Origin: Paenibacillus polymyxa
GTDB lineage: Bacteria > Bacillota > Bacilli > Paenibacillales > Paenibacillaceae
Assembly: GCF_015710975.1 (NCBI RefSeq)
Contig: NZ_CP049783.1
Coordinates: 3,949,501-4,013,500 of the forward strand
DNA length: 64,000 nucleotides
Reading direction: 5' to 3'
Shown: one piece after another, positions 44,710-54,134 of the stretch
Layout: the number at the start of each line of letters is the position of its first letter
Position numbering within the stretch: the first letter of the stretch is position 1
Translations under genes and position numbers: made by a program
Notes under the pieces: model-generated
Told to the model about the DNA's origin: nothing
Seen by the model: only the letters and a program-made list of their open reading frames with translations
Databases searched by the model: none

Positions 44710-46491
44710 ATGTTAAAATTTAATTTTTATACTAAAATCGTTTCCATCGTTATCGTATTGCTGATACCTGTGCTGCTTCTGTATGTCTACTCTAATCAGA
44801 CAACGACAGGCGTATTACGTGAAGAACTGAATCAATCCAATTATAACCAGCTGACTTTTTTTCAAAACCAGGTGAATACGAATATTGAAATGATTTCCTC
44901 CTGGCCGCATCTGCTGATTCATGATCCTGATGTAGCCAGTTTCCAAGCAATTTTTTTAAAGGATAAGACTCTCAACCTGGATGGAATTAACCTTGTCAAG
45001 CGGATTCAAACCAAGCTTGGGCTTCAGGAAAGCTCTTCGAACTGGAGAACAGGGCTGAGTATATATTCTCCTTCGCTTGGACGAGTTGTATCGGAGAATG
45101 GAGCCAGTTATTATGATCAGAAGAAATTAAGACAATCGATTACAAACGGCTGGCAGGTATCTAAAAAAAGAGTGTACGGTAAGGATCAATTTATATTTTC
45201 ATTGTATACCTTATCCCCGTTTTCCTCACTAGCCAATCCGGAAACCGCTAACACAATTATTAAAGTGGAATTCGATAGCAGCAACATTCAGGACATGCTT
45301 GACCGCTTTAAAGGCGATGGGCGAAAGGAGCCTTTTTATTATAAAAAAGGTGTAGGCGTGATTTACAATCGCTCTGCAAACGAAGAATTGTCAAGCCAGC
45401 TGATTGCGAAACTGGAGAAATTGGGATTACATGAAGTTGATAATTTGACCGTGAAAATTGGAGAAGAGAGTTACCTTGTTCACGCCGTTCTTTCGCAAAC
45501 AACAGGTTGGTATTTGATTGACTACATGCCCTTGTCCGATATGATGTCTCCGATTTATTCATCTAACCGACTATTTTATATAACCGTTGTTGGCTCGCTA
45601 CTGGTGGGGATCATTGGTGCTTATCTTCTTCACTCACAGGTACAAGTTCCGATTCTCCAGCTTGTGCGGGCGTTTCGGAGATTAAAGGATGGAGACTATG
45701 CTGTTCGTTTGAGTCCTAAGGGTAGTCATGAATTTGCATTTCTGTCACGTCAATTCAACCTGATGGTCGAACAGATTCAAGAGCTGTTTGAGAAGGTTTA
45801 CGTTGAGAAGCTGCATGTAAAGGAAGCTCGTCTAAAGCAGCTCCAGTCTCAAATCAATCCCCATTTTTTTTATAATTGTTTTTCCTTTATTACGAGTATG
45901 GCAAAGCTGCGCAATCATGAGGCGGTCGTGGCTATGGCTCATAATTTGTCCAAATATTATCGCTATACGACAAGACAGGAAAGAGATCTGGTTCCTTTAT
46001 CGGATGAAGTCGAGTTTGTGCAATATTATTTGAAAATTCAGCAGATGCGTATGCCACGGTTAACGTTCACTATTGACATTTCTTCACAGGCTCATAGTCT
46101 GCTGGTTCCACCGCTTGTATTGCAACCCCTGGTGGAAAATGCAGTGCTGCACGGAATAGAACCTCAGGCGGAGGAGGGGATCATCCGTATTATGACTGAG
46201 TGCATCGGCTCATCCATGTACTTGATTGTAGACGATAACGGACTCGGTTTGAGTGAAGAGGATATAACATCCCTGACTTTAGCACTTGAGAAGCCTGTAG
46301 AGGAGAAAAGTGGCTATGGTTTATGGAATGTGCATCAACGAATGCGATTACATTTTGGTGAAAACGCCGGGCTGGAATTCTCGTTGTCTCCGTTGGGAGG
46401 ATTAAGAGTGATTTTAAAATGGCCACTGTCAATTGAAGAAGGGCAGGAAGACGGGTTGATCCATTCTTCATCAAATTCGAGAAATAGTTAA
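44710..46491 (+). CDS. YesM-type sensor histidine kinase of the galactan locus
   Basis: 593 residues from ATG 44710 (an upstream in-frame TTG has no better site). TM1 covers about 8-28, an extracellular sensor follows to about 285, TM2 covers about 290-312 (FYITVVGSLLVGIIGAYLL), then HAMP, then a His_kinase domain with the phosphorylated His near 385 in QINPHFFYNCFSF and a HATPase region (LVENAVLHG near 478, VDDNGLGLS, GYGLWNVHQRM). This architecture belongs to kinases that sense sugars outside the cell and pair with AraC-type regulators, and such a regulator starts 14 bases downstream. Target: probably the binding-protein transporter and glycosidase genes that follow. Confidence 0.93.
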   Translation: MLKFNFYTKIVSIVIVLLIPVLLLYVYSNQTTTGVLREELNQSNYNQLTFFQNQVNTNIEMISSWPHLLIHDPDVASFQAIFLKDKTLNLDGINLVKRIQTKLGLQESSSNWRTGLSIYSPSLGRVVSENGASYYDQKKLRQSITNGWQVSKKRVYGKDQFIFSLYTLSPFSSLANPETANTIIKVEFDSSNIQDMLDRFKGDGRKEPFYYKKGVGVIYNRSANEELSSQLIAKLEKLGLHEVDNLTVKIGEESYLVHAVLSQTTGWYLIDYMPLSDMMSPIYSSNRLFYITVVGSLLVGIIGAYLLHSQVQVPILQLVRAFRRLKDGDYAVRLSPKGSHEFAFLSRQFNLMVEQIQELFEKVYVEKLHVKEARLKQLQSQINPHFFYNCFSFITSMAKLRNHEAVVAMAHNLSKYYRYTTRQERDLVPLSDEVEFVQYYLKIQQMRMPRLTFTIDISSQAHSLLVPPLVLQPLVENAVLHGIEPQAEEGIIRIMTECIGSSMYLIVDDNGLGLSEEDITSLTLALEKPVEEKSGYGLWNVHQRMRLHFGENAGLEFSLSPLGGLRVILKWPLSIEEGQEDGLIHSSSNSRNS

Positions 46492-46505
46492 ATTGGAGGA
46501 TACTG

Positions 46506-48131
46506 ATGGTTCAGATATTACTAGTCGATGATGAGAGTTATGTTACTGAAAGCCTGGCGGCTACCATACCGTGGGAGTCATTGGGAATTGAGAGGGTACA
46601 TCAAGCAGCTTCAGCCTTGGCAGCAGTAGATGTGCTGGAAGCGCATGATATTGATATTCTGGTTACGGACATTCGTATGCCTGGCATGACGGGATTAGAG
46701 CTGATTGTTGAAGTAAACGAACGTTGGCCGCACATCCGAAGTTTATTACTGACAGGCTATGCTGATTTTGAATATGCTAAAAAAGCGCTCCAGCTTAAGG
46801 CTTTTGATTACATATTAAAGCCGGTGGATGATGATGAGTTTATCAAATGTGTGTCAGCTGCTATGGATTCGATAAAGGAAGAATGGGAAGCATTCGACAA
46901 GGTTCATCAATTACAATACAGTCGCAGGAACGATTTCGGTGTGCTGCGCACTCATTTGATGCACGATTTGTTACTCGGGCGTGATTTGACTGTACAGAAA
47001 ATAACGGACAAAATGTCCGAATATGAAATCAAGCTACGTACAGAACATCCTGCCAGTATGCTGCTTATTCAGTTGGGCAAGCATTTTTCTGATATGGATT
47101 ATCACTCAGTGTCCTTAATTGAGTATGCGATTGGAAATATTGCAGAAGAAGTGTTTGCTCCTGATTTTCATGTTTGGCATTGCAAAGCGCCACATGATTG
47201 CCTAATCGTGTTAATTGAAGGAAATTGGGATTTATTTGCTGAAAGGACTGTGGATGAACAGAATCATTTTTTGCGTGCAGCGATTGAGACCTTTCGAAAA
47301 AATGTGAGCAATTACTTGAAAGGTGAAATTTACGTCACATTAACGAATTGGTTTCATTTCCCGGATGAGCTGCCTAAGCTATATCAGACAGCAATCAGAT
47401 CTTTATATTGGAACCAACAGGAGGAAACGAATCCACTGCTATTCATAGAAGAGCAGACAGAACAGTCACATAGCTCAGTGAAGTCGCTGGAAGGGCTTTA
47501 TACGCACCCTACGCTTACTCATCTGCTAGAGTCCAGGCAATGGGAAGAGGCCGAAGCAAAAGTAAGCCGTGTATTTGGCAAAATGGAAGAGGCAGGTTAT
47601 ACACGCGAGCATTTGTATGAACTGTTTATTTCGGTAACGAGCGCCTTTATGTATACAGCTCACAAACAAGGACGCTTCATTACACAAATGGACCAGATAG
47701 GCTTCGATCCGTTACATGCGCAGAAATTGGTTCATTCGTTTCCCCACCTCAAAGAGTGGATATTTTCCATGATGAACAAGCTTAAAGCCGAGTGGTCCGC
47801 AAGCGAGCAAAGCGCCAAAAGCTATGTGGTCAAGCAGGTTCAGGAGTTGATCGCTCAAGATAAAGGACAGGAGCTGTCTGTTAAGACGATTGCCGATCAG
47901 GTCTATCTTCATCCCGTCTATTTGTCCAAAATCTATAAAGCCGAAACTGGGGAAGGCCTGGGAGATTATATTATCCGAATGAGAATGGAACGGGCTCTTT
48001 ATTTGCTCAAATATTCCAACAAAAAAATATATGAAATAACAACTGAACTCGGTTATCAGAATCCCCAATATTTCAGCAAGATGTTCAAAAAACATTATGG
48101 AATGACTCCGCATGAATTTCGGGACCAGTAA
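46506..48131 (+). CDS. AraC-type response regulator of the galactan locus
   Basis: 541 residues from ATG 46506, ten bases after TTGGAGG. The receiver domain is at 1-120 with the acidic pair in LVDDES and the phospho-acceptor Asp near 55 in VTDIRMPG, the Thr in LLTGYAD and Lys in LKPVD. A long middle domain (about 130-430) is typical of this YesN-like class. The C-terminus, about 440-541, holds two AraC helix-turn-helix motifs (IADQVYLHPVYLSKIYKAETG and ITTELGYQNPQYFSKMFKKHYGMTPHEFR as consecutive parts). With the upstream kinase it forms a two-component system that should activate the transport and hydrolase genes in response to galactan fragments. Confidence 0.94.
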   Translation: MVQILLVDDESYVTESLAATIPWESLGIERVHQAASALAAVDVLEAHDIDILVTDIRMPGMTGLELIVEVNERWPHIRSLLLTGYADFEYAKKALQLKAFDYILKPVDDDEFIKCVSAAMDSIKEEWEAFDKVHQLQYSRRNDFGVLRTHLMHDLLLGRDLTVQKITDKMSEYEIKLRTEHPASMLLIQLGKHFSDMDYHSVSLIEYAIGNIAEEVFAPDFHVWHCKAPHDCLIVLIEGNWDLFAERTVDEQNHFLRAAIETFRKNVSNYLKGEIYVTLTNWFHFPDELPKLYQTAIRSLYWNQQEETNPLLFIEEQTEQSHSSVKSLEGLYTHPTLTHLLESRQWEEAEAKVSRVFGKMEEAGYTREHLYELFISVTSAFMYTAHKQGRFITQMDQIGFDPLHAQKLVHSFPHLKEWIFSMMNKLKAEWSASEQSAKSYVVKQVQELIAQDKGQELSVKTIADQVYLHPVYLSKIYKAETGEGLGDYIIRMRMERALYLLKYSNKKIYEITTELGYQNPQYFSKMFKKHYGMTPHEFRDQ

Positions 48132-48251
48132 AGACGAATGAGTAAAGATCAGTTGGGAAAGGTGCAGAAATATTTATTTTGTGACATAGGCTGCTAAGAA
48201 AAGCCCTCTTATAATAAAAGAGTAGAAAATGATTTTTAGAGGGGGAACAAG

Positions 48252-49934
48252 ATGCGAGTTCATTCGAAGAAAAAGCTATTGTCGTTGCTCGCCGCAACTA
48301 TGGTATTAGGGGTTGGCCTTGTGGGCTGCTCAGGTGCAGGAAATGATGGGAATGCGGACAGTACAGCTAAAACTGAAAACGTATACAAAGAAAAATACAA
48401 CCCAGAAGTTACAATATCCACGGTATGGGGTGTAGATCCCGCCTTAAAATTTAAAAATGGCGAATCTATCGAAAATAACGTTGCGACGAAATGGGCCAAA
48501 GAGAAATTTGGTATTAATATAAAATCACTCTGGTCTGTCACGGATACAAACGGTGCGTTTGCTACCAAGCTGCGGTTGGCGATGTCCTCTGGTCAGGAGA
48601 TGCCTGATGTCGTTGTACTGGGAACGGAGAATGAGCAACTGGCCCAGGATATGATCGATTCCGGTATGTTCGCTGAAGTTGGCCCGTTGTTTGATAAATA
48701 TGCTTCGGATTCTTGGAAGCAGGCCATGAGTCAGGATACGAATGTATGGAATCAGTATAGCCGGGATGGTAAAAAAATGGGTATCCCTGTGCTTGATTTC
48801 GCCTATAACCATGATTATGTATTGTGGGTACGACAAGATTGGTTGGATAAGCTGGGGATGAAGGCTCCTGAGACGATGGATGATCTGGAAAAAGTGATGG
48901 ATGCCTTTAAAAATAAAAATCCGGACGGATTGGCTCCGGACAAAGTGACCCCGCTCAGCATCGGTTTCAAAACATCCATGAACACTTGGATGGGTGACCC
49001 ATCCTGGATTTTCGGGGCTTATGGCACACTACCCCAGCAGTGGAACAAAGGTGCAAACGGCAGCTTGGAATATGGCTCTGTCCTGCCTGGCATGAAGCCG
49101 GGTCTGCAAAAACTGAGTGAGTGGCTCAAAAAAGGATATATCCCTCAGGAAGCAGCATTATGGGATGAAAATAAAACGACAGAACCTACAGTTGCAGGGA
49201 CAGCCGGGATGATTCCTGGGCCATATTGGATGAGCGGATGGCCGCTTCAAGATACGGTTAAAAATGCGCCGAGTGCTGTATGGAAGCCGATCAAGATTCC
49301 AGCCGGACCTGACAACAAAGCTATGCGCCATGGAACGCAGTACACCAATGGTGTCGTACTCATCAACAAACAAATGCAGCAACCTGAAGCCTTCTTCACA
49401 TATCAAAATTACTTGTTTGATCATTATGCAAATGCCAAACCGGACGGTGATTTGTCGAATGGGCTGTTTAAGGGCTACGATTATGATTTAGATGCCAATG
49501 GAAAGCTGGTGTCTATTGATAAAATACCGGGTGGTTATGTAAACTCTATTCGTTATTTGCTGGTTCGTGATGGTGCACGTATCCCTGATGCCCAAATGAA
49601 GGCTTTGTTAAGCTTGGCTGACGGTGCAGAACCGAAAACCAGACTGGAGAAAGATGTAATGGTGAATTACGGGAAAGACACTCCCGCAGCGGCCAAAGTG
49701 CTTATGGAACAAAAGGATATCTCTATGAAAGATCAGTTTACAGGACCAACCACGCCAACGATGAAGGCTAAAAAGGATTATCTCGATAAGATTGAAAGCC
49801 AGACGTTCAATGAAATTATTTATGGCAAACAGCCGATTTCCGCTTTTGATACCTTTGTACAGACGTGGAAAGCCGCTGGTGGCGAACAAATTACAAATGA
49901 AGTAAACGAATGGTATAAGAGCGTCGAAAAGTAA
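48252..49934 (+). CDS. lipoprotein solute-binding protein of a sugar ABC transporter (LplA/YtcQ type)
   Basis: 560 residues from ATG 48252, with AGAGGGGG upstream. A lipoprotein signal peptide ends in the lipobox LVGC, so the mature protein is lipid-anchored at Cys26. The body (YNPEVTISTVWGVDPALKF, GQEMPDVVVLG, VRQDWLDKLGMKAPETMDDL) is that of family 1 extracellular binding proteins of the large 500-560 residue class used for oligosaccharides. Given the downstream GH42 and GH53 enzymes, galacto-oligosaccharides from arabinogalactan or pectic galactan are the likely ligand. A terminator after it means the binding protein can be made in excess over the permeases. Confidence 0.92.
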   Translation: MRVHSKKKLLSLLAATMVLGVGLVGCSGAGNDGNADSTAKTENVYKEKYNPEVTISTVWGVDPALKFKNGESIENNVATKWAKEKFGINIKSLWSVTDTNGAFATKLRLAMSSGQEMPDVVVLGTENEQLAQDMIDSGMFAEVGPLFDKYASDSWKQAMSQDTNVWNQYSRDGKKMGIPVLDFAYNHDYVLWVRQDWLDKLGMKAPETMDDLEKVMDAFKNKNPDGLAPDKVTPLSIGFKTSMNTWMGDPSWIFGAYGTLPQQWNKGANGSLEYGSVLPGMKPGLQKLSEWLKKGYIPQEAALWDENKTTEPTVAGTAGMIPGPYWMSGWPLQDTVKNAPSAVWKPIKIPAGPDNKAMRHGTQYTNGVVLINKQMQQPEAFFTYQNYLFDHYANAKPDGDLSNGLFKGYDYDLDANGKLVSIDKIPGGYVNSIRYLLVRDGARIPDAQMKALLSLADGAEPKTRLEKDVMVNYGKDTPAAAKVLMEQKDISMKDQFTGPTTPTMKAKKDYLDKIESQTFNEIIYGKQPISAFDTFVQTWKAAGGEQITNEVNEWYKSVEK

Positions 49935-49966
49935 AAGTTGTCGATGTTGTAAAACAGATTGTAAAA

Positions 49967-49994
49967 GGCTGTCCCAAGGTGGACAGTCTTTTTA
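49967..49994 (+). terminator. partial terminator between the binding protein and permease genes
   Basis: GGCTGTCC pairs with GGACAGTC (one G-U) around a six-base loop and is followed by TTTTTA. Such hairpins commonly lower permease expression relative to the binding protein. Confidence 0.8.
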
Positions 49995-50123
49995 CTTCAG
50001 CTTCATATGGATTAAATAAAAATGATTGCTTTTGTGCCATGTATGTTGGTTTTTTGAACTGTTAGGACTGCGAAAACGCTTTTATAATTGAGGTATACCA
50101 TGAGAGTTACAGGAGGAACTGCA

Positions 50124-51014
50124 ATGAGAAGTCTGCAACGTACGTGGCCATTTCATATCATGCTGCTGCCAGCCATCATTTTCTTAATTGTATTCAGCTA
50201 CATTCCAATGGGCGGCATCGTGATGGCCTTTCAAAATTACAAACCTTGGCTAGGCATAACTGGTTCTGAATGGGTTGGACTGGATAATTTCCGCTTTTTG
50301 TTCCAACGGGAGGACAGTCTTCAGGTCGTATGGAATACGCTGATTATTGCTGTGTTAAAGATGTTTTTCAATCTGCTGGTTCCGTTTGTATTTGCTATAC
50401 TGCTGAATGAAATTCGCAAGGTCGGACTTCAGCGCTCCATTCAGACATTGGTGTATCTGCCACATTTTCTGTCCTGGGTAATCTTGGGTGGAATACTGAT
50501 TGATCTGTTGGCTACTGACGGATTTATGAACCGGATTCTTGGAAGTATAGGAATCCAGCCTATCTTCTTTCTGGGAGATAACAACTGGTTTCGTTTTACC
50601 GTCATTGTATCGGACATATGGAAAGAGTTTGGCTACAATACCATCGTATTCCTCGCTGCACTGGCGGGTATCAATCCTTCGTTGTATGAGGCTTCTGAAA
50701 TGGATGGAGCGAGCCGATGGAGACAGACGCTGCACATTACTGTACCATCATTGATTCCGATGGTGGTCGTTGTTGGGACGCTTGCCCTTGGTAATGTTCT
50801 GAATGCTGGTTTTGACCAGATTTTCAACCTTTATAATCCGCTGGTATACCAAAAAGGCGATATTATTGACACATTCGTCTACCGGACAGCATTGATCAAT
50901 GGGGAGATGGGCTTTGCTACCGCCATTGGGTTGTTCAAATCCGTTATCAGTATGATTCTCATTCTGATATCTTATCGGCTTGCTTACAAATGGGCAGGTT
51001 ACCGCATATTCTGA
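50124..51014 (+). CDS. sugar ABC transporter permease (LplB type)
   Basis: 296 residues from ATG 50124, eight bases after AGGAGG; an in-frame ATG at 50088 is upstream of that site. Six membrane spans are visible, starting with FHIMLLPAIIFLIVFSYIPM. The cytoplasmic EAA loop reads YEASEMDGASRWRQTLHITVPSL, split around the conserved EAsemDGA and Gly spacing that contacts the ATPase. With the next gene it forms the membrane channel. No ATPase gene lies in the locus, so a shared MsmX-like ATPase encoded elsewhere is expected, as known for related Bacillus sugar importers. Confidence 0.92.
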   Translation: MRSLQRTWPFHIMLLPAIIFLIVFSYIPMGGIVMAFQNYKPWLGITGSEWVGLDNFRFLFQREDSLQVVWNTLIIAVLKMFFNLLVPFVFAILLNEIRKVGLQRSIQTLVYLPHFLSWVILGGILIDLLATDGFMNRILGSIGIQPIFFLGDNNWFRFTVIVSDIWKEFGYNTIVFLAALAGINPSLYEASEMDGASRWRQTLHITVPSLIPMVVVVGTLALGNVLNAGFDQIFNLYNPLVYQKGDIIDTFVYRTALINGEMGFATAIGLFKSVISMILILISYRLAYKWAGYRIF

Positions 51015-51041
51015 TTCCACGAGGCTGAAAGAGGGAGAGTC

Positions 51042-51920
51042 ATGTATCATAAAACAACGCCATACCGCATTTTTAATGTGTTCAACATTTGCTTGCTTGT
51101 GATATTGTCTATCATGTGTATTGTTCCACTGATTCATGTGTTGGCGGTATCGTTTAGTGCTAAATCAGCAGCAGATGCTAATCTGGTTGGACTGTGGCCA
51201 GTGCAATTTTCATTAGAAGCCTATAAGAAAACGATGAATAACCCAATTTTCCTGCACTCCATCTGGATTTCCGTCTGTCGAACTGTCTTGGGAACCGGAT
51301 TGACGCTGCTGATTACCTTTTTAGCTGCTTATCCGCTTTCGAAGGAAACCACGGTGTTCCGTAGTCGCAACATTTATTCATGGCTGTTTGTATTTAGTAT
51401 GATTTTTAACGGTGGTCTGGTTCCATTCTATATGGTTATTCAAAAGATTCATCTTATGGACAGCTTCTGGGTACTTGTTTTGCCAGGAGCCGTCAATACA
51501 TTTCTGGTCATTCTTATGCTGAACTTTTTCAGAGGTATCCCCAAAGAGATGGAAGAGGCGGCATTGATCGACGGAGCAGGGCATTTTCGGACATTGTTTA
51601 GTATTTTCTTACCGATATCCATGCCTTCCATTGCGACGATTGCGCTGTTCAGTATGGTATTTCATTGGAACTCATGGTTTGATGGTCTGCTCTATTTGAG
51701 CAATGCAAAGGATTATCCGCTGGCGACGTTCCTGCAAACTGTAATTATACAGAAGGATATGAGTTCCATGAGCATGAGTCCCAAAGAGATGGAATTACTG
51801 TCTCAGACGACGGTTAATGCAGCACAAATTTTCATTGGTGCAGCGCCTATTCTTATTGTATATCCATTTTTACAAAAGTATTTTGTTAAAGGTATGACGT
51901 TAGGTTCCGTCAAAGAGTAA
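51042..51920 (+). CDS. sugar ABC transporter permease (LplC/YtcP type)
   Basis: 292 residues from ATG 51042 after GAGGGAGAG, 27 bases behind the first permease. Six membrane spans; the EAA motif reads EMEEAALIDGAGHFRTLF near residues 185-202. It ends in the typical PFLQKYFVKGMTLGSVKE tail of carbohydrate permeases of the MalG group. It pairs with the preceding permease and the binding protein at 48252. Confidence 0.92.
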   Translation: MYHKTTPYRIFNVFNICLLVILSIMCIVPLIHVLAVSFSAKSAADANLVGLWPVQFSLEAYKKTMNNPIFLHSIWISVCRTVLGTGLTLLITFLAAYPLSKETTVFRSRNIYSWLFVFSMIFNGGLVPFYMVIQKIHLMDSFWVLVLPGAVNTFLVILMLNFFRGIPKEMEEAALIDGAGHFRTLFSIFLPISMPSIATIALFSMVFHWNSWFDGLLYLSNAKDYPLATFLQTVIIQKDMSSMSMSPKEMELLSQTTVNAAQIFIGAAPILIVYPFLQKYFVKGMTLGSVKE

Positions 51921-51948
51921 CAGAACTAATACAAGGAGATGATTTACA

Positions 51949-54036
51949 GTGACATATCCAAACATAACCAAGTACCCTCCCATTAGTGAGCGAGTTCCGC
52001 GTATGCTGCATGGAGCAGACTATAACCCGGAGCAATGGCAGCAATATCCCGAGGTGTTAGCGGAGGATATCCGCTTGATGAAACTAGCCAAATGCAACGT
52101 AATGTCTGTCGGCATTTTCTCATGGGTATCCTTGGAGCCTGAGGAAGGTATATTTACGTTTGAATGGCTGGATCGTATACTGGATTCGTTTGCTGAGAAC
52201 GGAATCTATGCGTTTTTGGCCACTCCGAGCGGAGCAAGACCAGCCTGGATGTCGCAAAAATATCCCGAGGTGCTGCGTGTAGGGGTTAACCGTGTCCGTA
52301 ACTTGCACGGGTTTCGACATAACCACTGTTATACGTCGCCTGTATACCGGGAAAAAGTACGTATCATGAATACGAAGCTGGCTGAGCGATATGCTAATCA
52401 TCCTGCTGTTATTGGCTGGCACATTTCCAATGAATTTGGTGGAGACTGTCACTGTGATTATTGTCAGGAGGCTTTTCGCACTTGGGTGCAGGATAAATAT
52501 GGTACGCTGGATCAGCTTAATCATTCATGGTGGACAACATTTTGGAGTCATACAGTTACAGATTGGAGCCAAGTCGAATCTCCAGCACCTCATGGTGAAA
52601 CGCAGGTTCATGCCATGAATTTGGACTGGAGACGATTTGTAACCGAACAGACCGCAGATTTTATCAAGCATGAGATTGTGCCGCTTAAGGCTGCAAATCC
52701 GGACATTCCAGTCACAACCAATTTAATGGAGTTTTTCGAAGGATTGAATTACTGGAAGTTTGCTGATCTGCTCGATGTTATATCCTGGGATAGTTATCCG
52801 ACCTGGCATGACCGTGAAGGAGATGATAGCAAGCAGGCTGCAAGAGTGGCAATGATGCACGATATTATTCGCTCCATTAAAGGTGGGAAGCCTTGGATGC
52901 TCATGGAAAGTACGCCAAGTTTGACAAACTGGCAAGACGTTAGCAAGCTGAAGCGACCGGGCATGCATCTGCTATCATCTTTACAGGCTGTGGCGCACGG
53001 CTCAGACACCGTTCAATATTTTCAGTGGCGGAAAAGTCGCGGTTCGAGTGAAAAGCTGCATGGTGCAGTCGTCGATCATGTAGGACACGAGCATACTCGG
53101 GTATTCGAGGATGTGACAGATGTCGGTCATGCGCTGGAAAAACTGGAAGAGGTGATCGGTACATCCGTACCGGCTGAGGCCGCAGTCATTTTTGATTGGG
53201 AGAACCGTTGGGGAATCAACGATTCACAGGGGCCGCGGAACAAAGGCGTGAAATATGAGGAGACAGCTGAAGCACATTATTTGGCATTGTGGGAGCAGGG
53301 AGTGCCAGTAGATGTCATTCATATGGATGCAGATTTCTCCAAATATAAACTTTTGGTCGCTCCGATGTTGTATATGGTCCGCAGCGGTGTAGGGGAGCGC
53401 ATACAGAAGTTTGTCGAAAATGGCGGCATTTTCGTAGCAACCTATTGGTCTGGCATCGTGGATGAACATGATTTGTGTTTCCTTGGAGGCTTTCCAGGGC
53501 CGCTTCGTAAGACGCTGGGAATCTGGTCGGAAGAAATTGATGGATTACATGATCACGATCGTAACTACATTATACCTATTGAAGGCAATGAGTTGGATCT
53601 ACGGGAGGAGTATGAAGCTGTAGAATTGTGCGATCTCATTCATACGGAGGGTGCAGAGGTACTGGCTAAGTACGGGACAGACTTTTATGCAGGACGTCCA
53701 GCTTTGACGGTGAACCGTTTGGGACAGGGAAAAGCTTATTACATCGCATCACGCAACACCGGACTATTCCATAGTCATTTTTACAAGAGTTTAATTGATG
53801 AGGCAGGTCTCAGTAAAGCACTCGATGTGCAGTTGCCACATGGAGTGAACACAGCGATTCGTACCGATGGAGTTCATGATTATATTTTTGTAATGAATTT
53901 TACGCATGAGCCGCAAGAGATTACACTGGATGGACGAACTTATACGGATATGCTTGAAAATCTTGTGGTAGCAGACAGCAGCGTTCAATTGGGTGCCTAT
54001 GCTGTTAAGGTTCTAAAGACAGCGCGCAATAATTAG
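51949..54036 (+). CDS. ganA: GH42 beta-galactosidase
   Basis: 695 residues; the GTG at 51949 follows AAGGAGATGA and is chosen as start. There is no signal peptide, so it works in the cytoplasm on imported galacto-oligosaccharides. Motifs: the N-terminal GADYNPEQW, the zinc-type Cys cluster near CHCDYC, the acid/base Glu near 162 in WHISNEFGG, and the nucleophile Glu near 320 in LMESTPS. The trimerisation and C-terminal beta domains are present to full length. Next to the galactanase it completes breakdown of beta-1,4-galactan to galactose, as GanA does in Bacillus subtilis. Confidence 0.94.
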   Translation: MTYPNITKYPPISERVPRMLHGADYNPEQWQQYPEVLAEDIRLMKLAKCNVMSVGIFSWVSLEPEEGIFTFEWLDRILDSFAENGIYAFLATPSGARPAWMSQKYPEVLRVGVNRVRNLHGFRHNHCYTSPVYREKVRIMNTKLAERYANHPAVIGWHISNEFGGDCHCDYCQEAFRTWVQDKYGTLDQLNHSWWTTFWSHTVTDWSQVESPAPHGETQVHAMNLDWRRFVTEQTADFIKHEIVPLKAANPDIPVTTNLMEFFEGLNYWKFADLLDVISWDSYPTWHDREGDDSKQAARVAMMHDIIRSIKGGKPWMLMESTPSLTNWQDVSKLKRPGMHLLSSLQAVAHGSDTVQYFQWRKSRGSSEKLHGAVVDHVGHEHTRVFEDVTDVGHALEKLEEVIGTSVPAEAAVIFDWENRWGINDSQGPRNKGVKYEETAEAHYLALWEQGVPVDVIHMDADFSKYKLLVAPMLYMVRSGVGERIQKFVENGGIFVATYWSGIVDEHDLCFLGGFPGPLRKTLGIWSEEIDGLHDHDRNYIIPIEGNELDLREEYEAVELCDLIHTEGAEVLAKYGTDFYAGRPALTVNRLGQGKAYYIASRNTGLFHSHFYKSLIDEAGLSKALDVQLPHGVNTAIRTDGVHDYIFVMNFTHEPQEITLDGRTYTDMLENLVVADSSVQLGAYAVKVLKTARNN

Positions 54037-54134
54037 AACACGTTATACATGTGATCGCCGCCGATTCCCGAGTGAGGGAGCAGGTGGATTGGCCAGAGGC
54101 AATGTGAGTATACAATTTAGATTGGGGATGACTT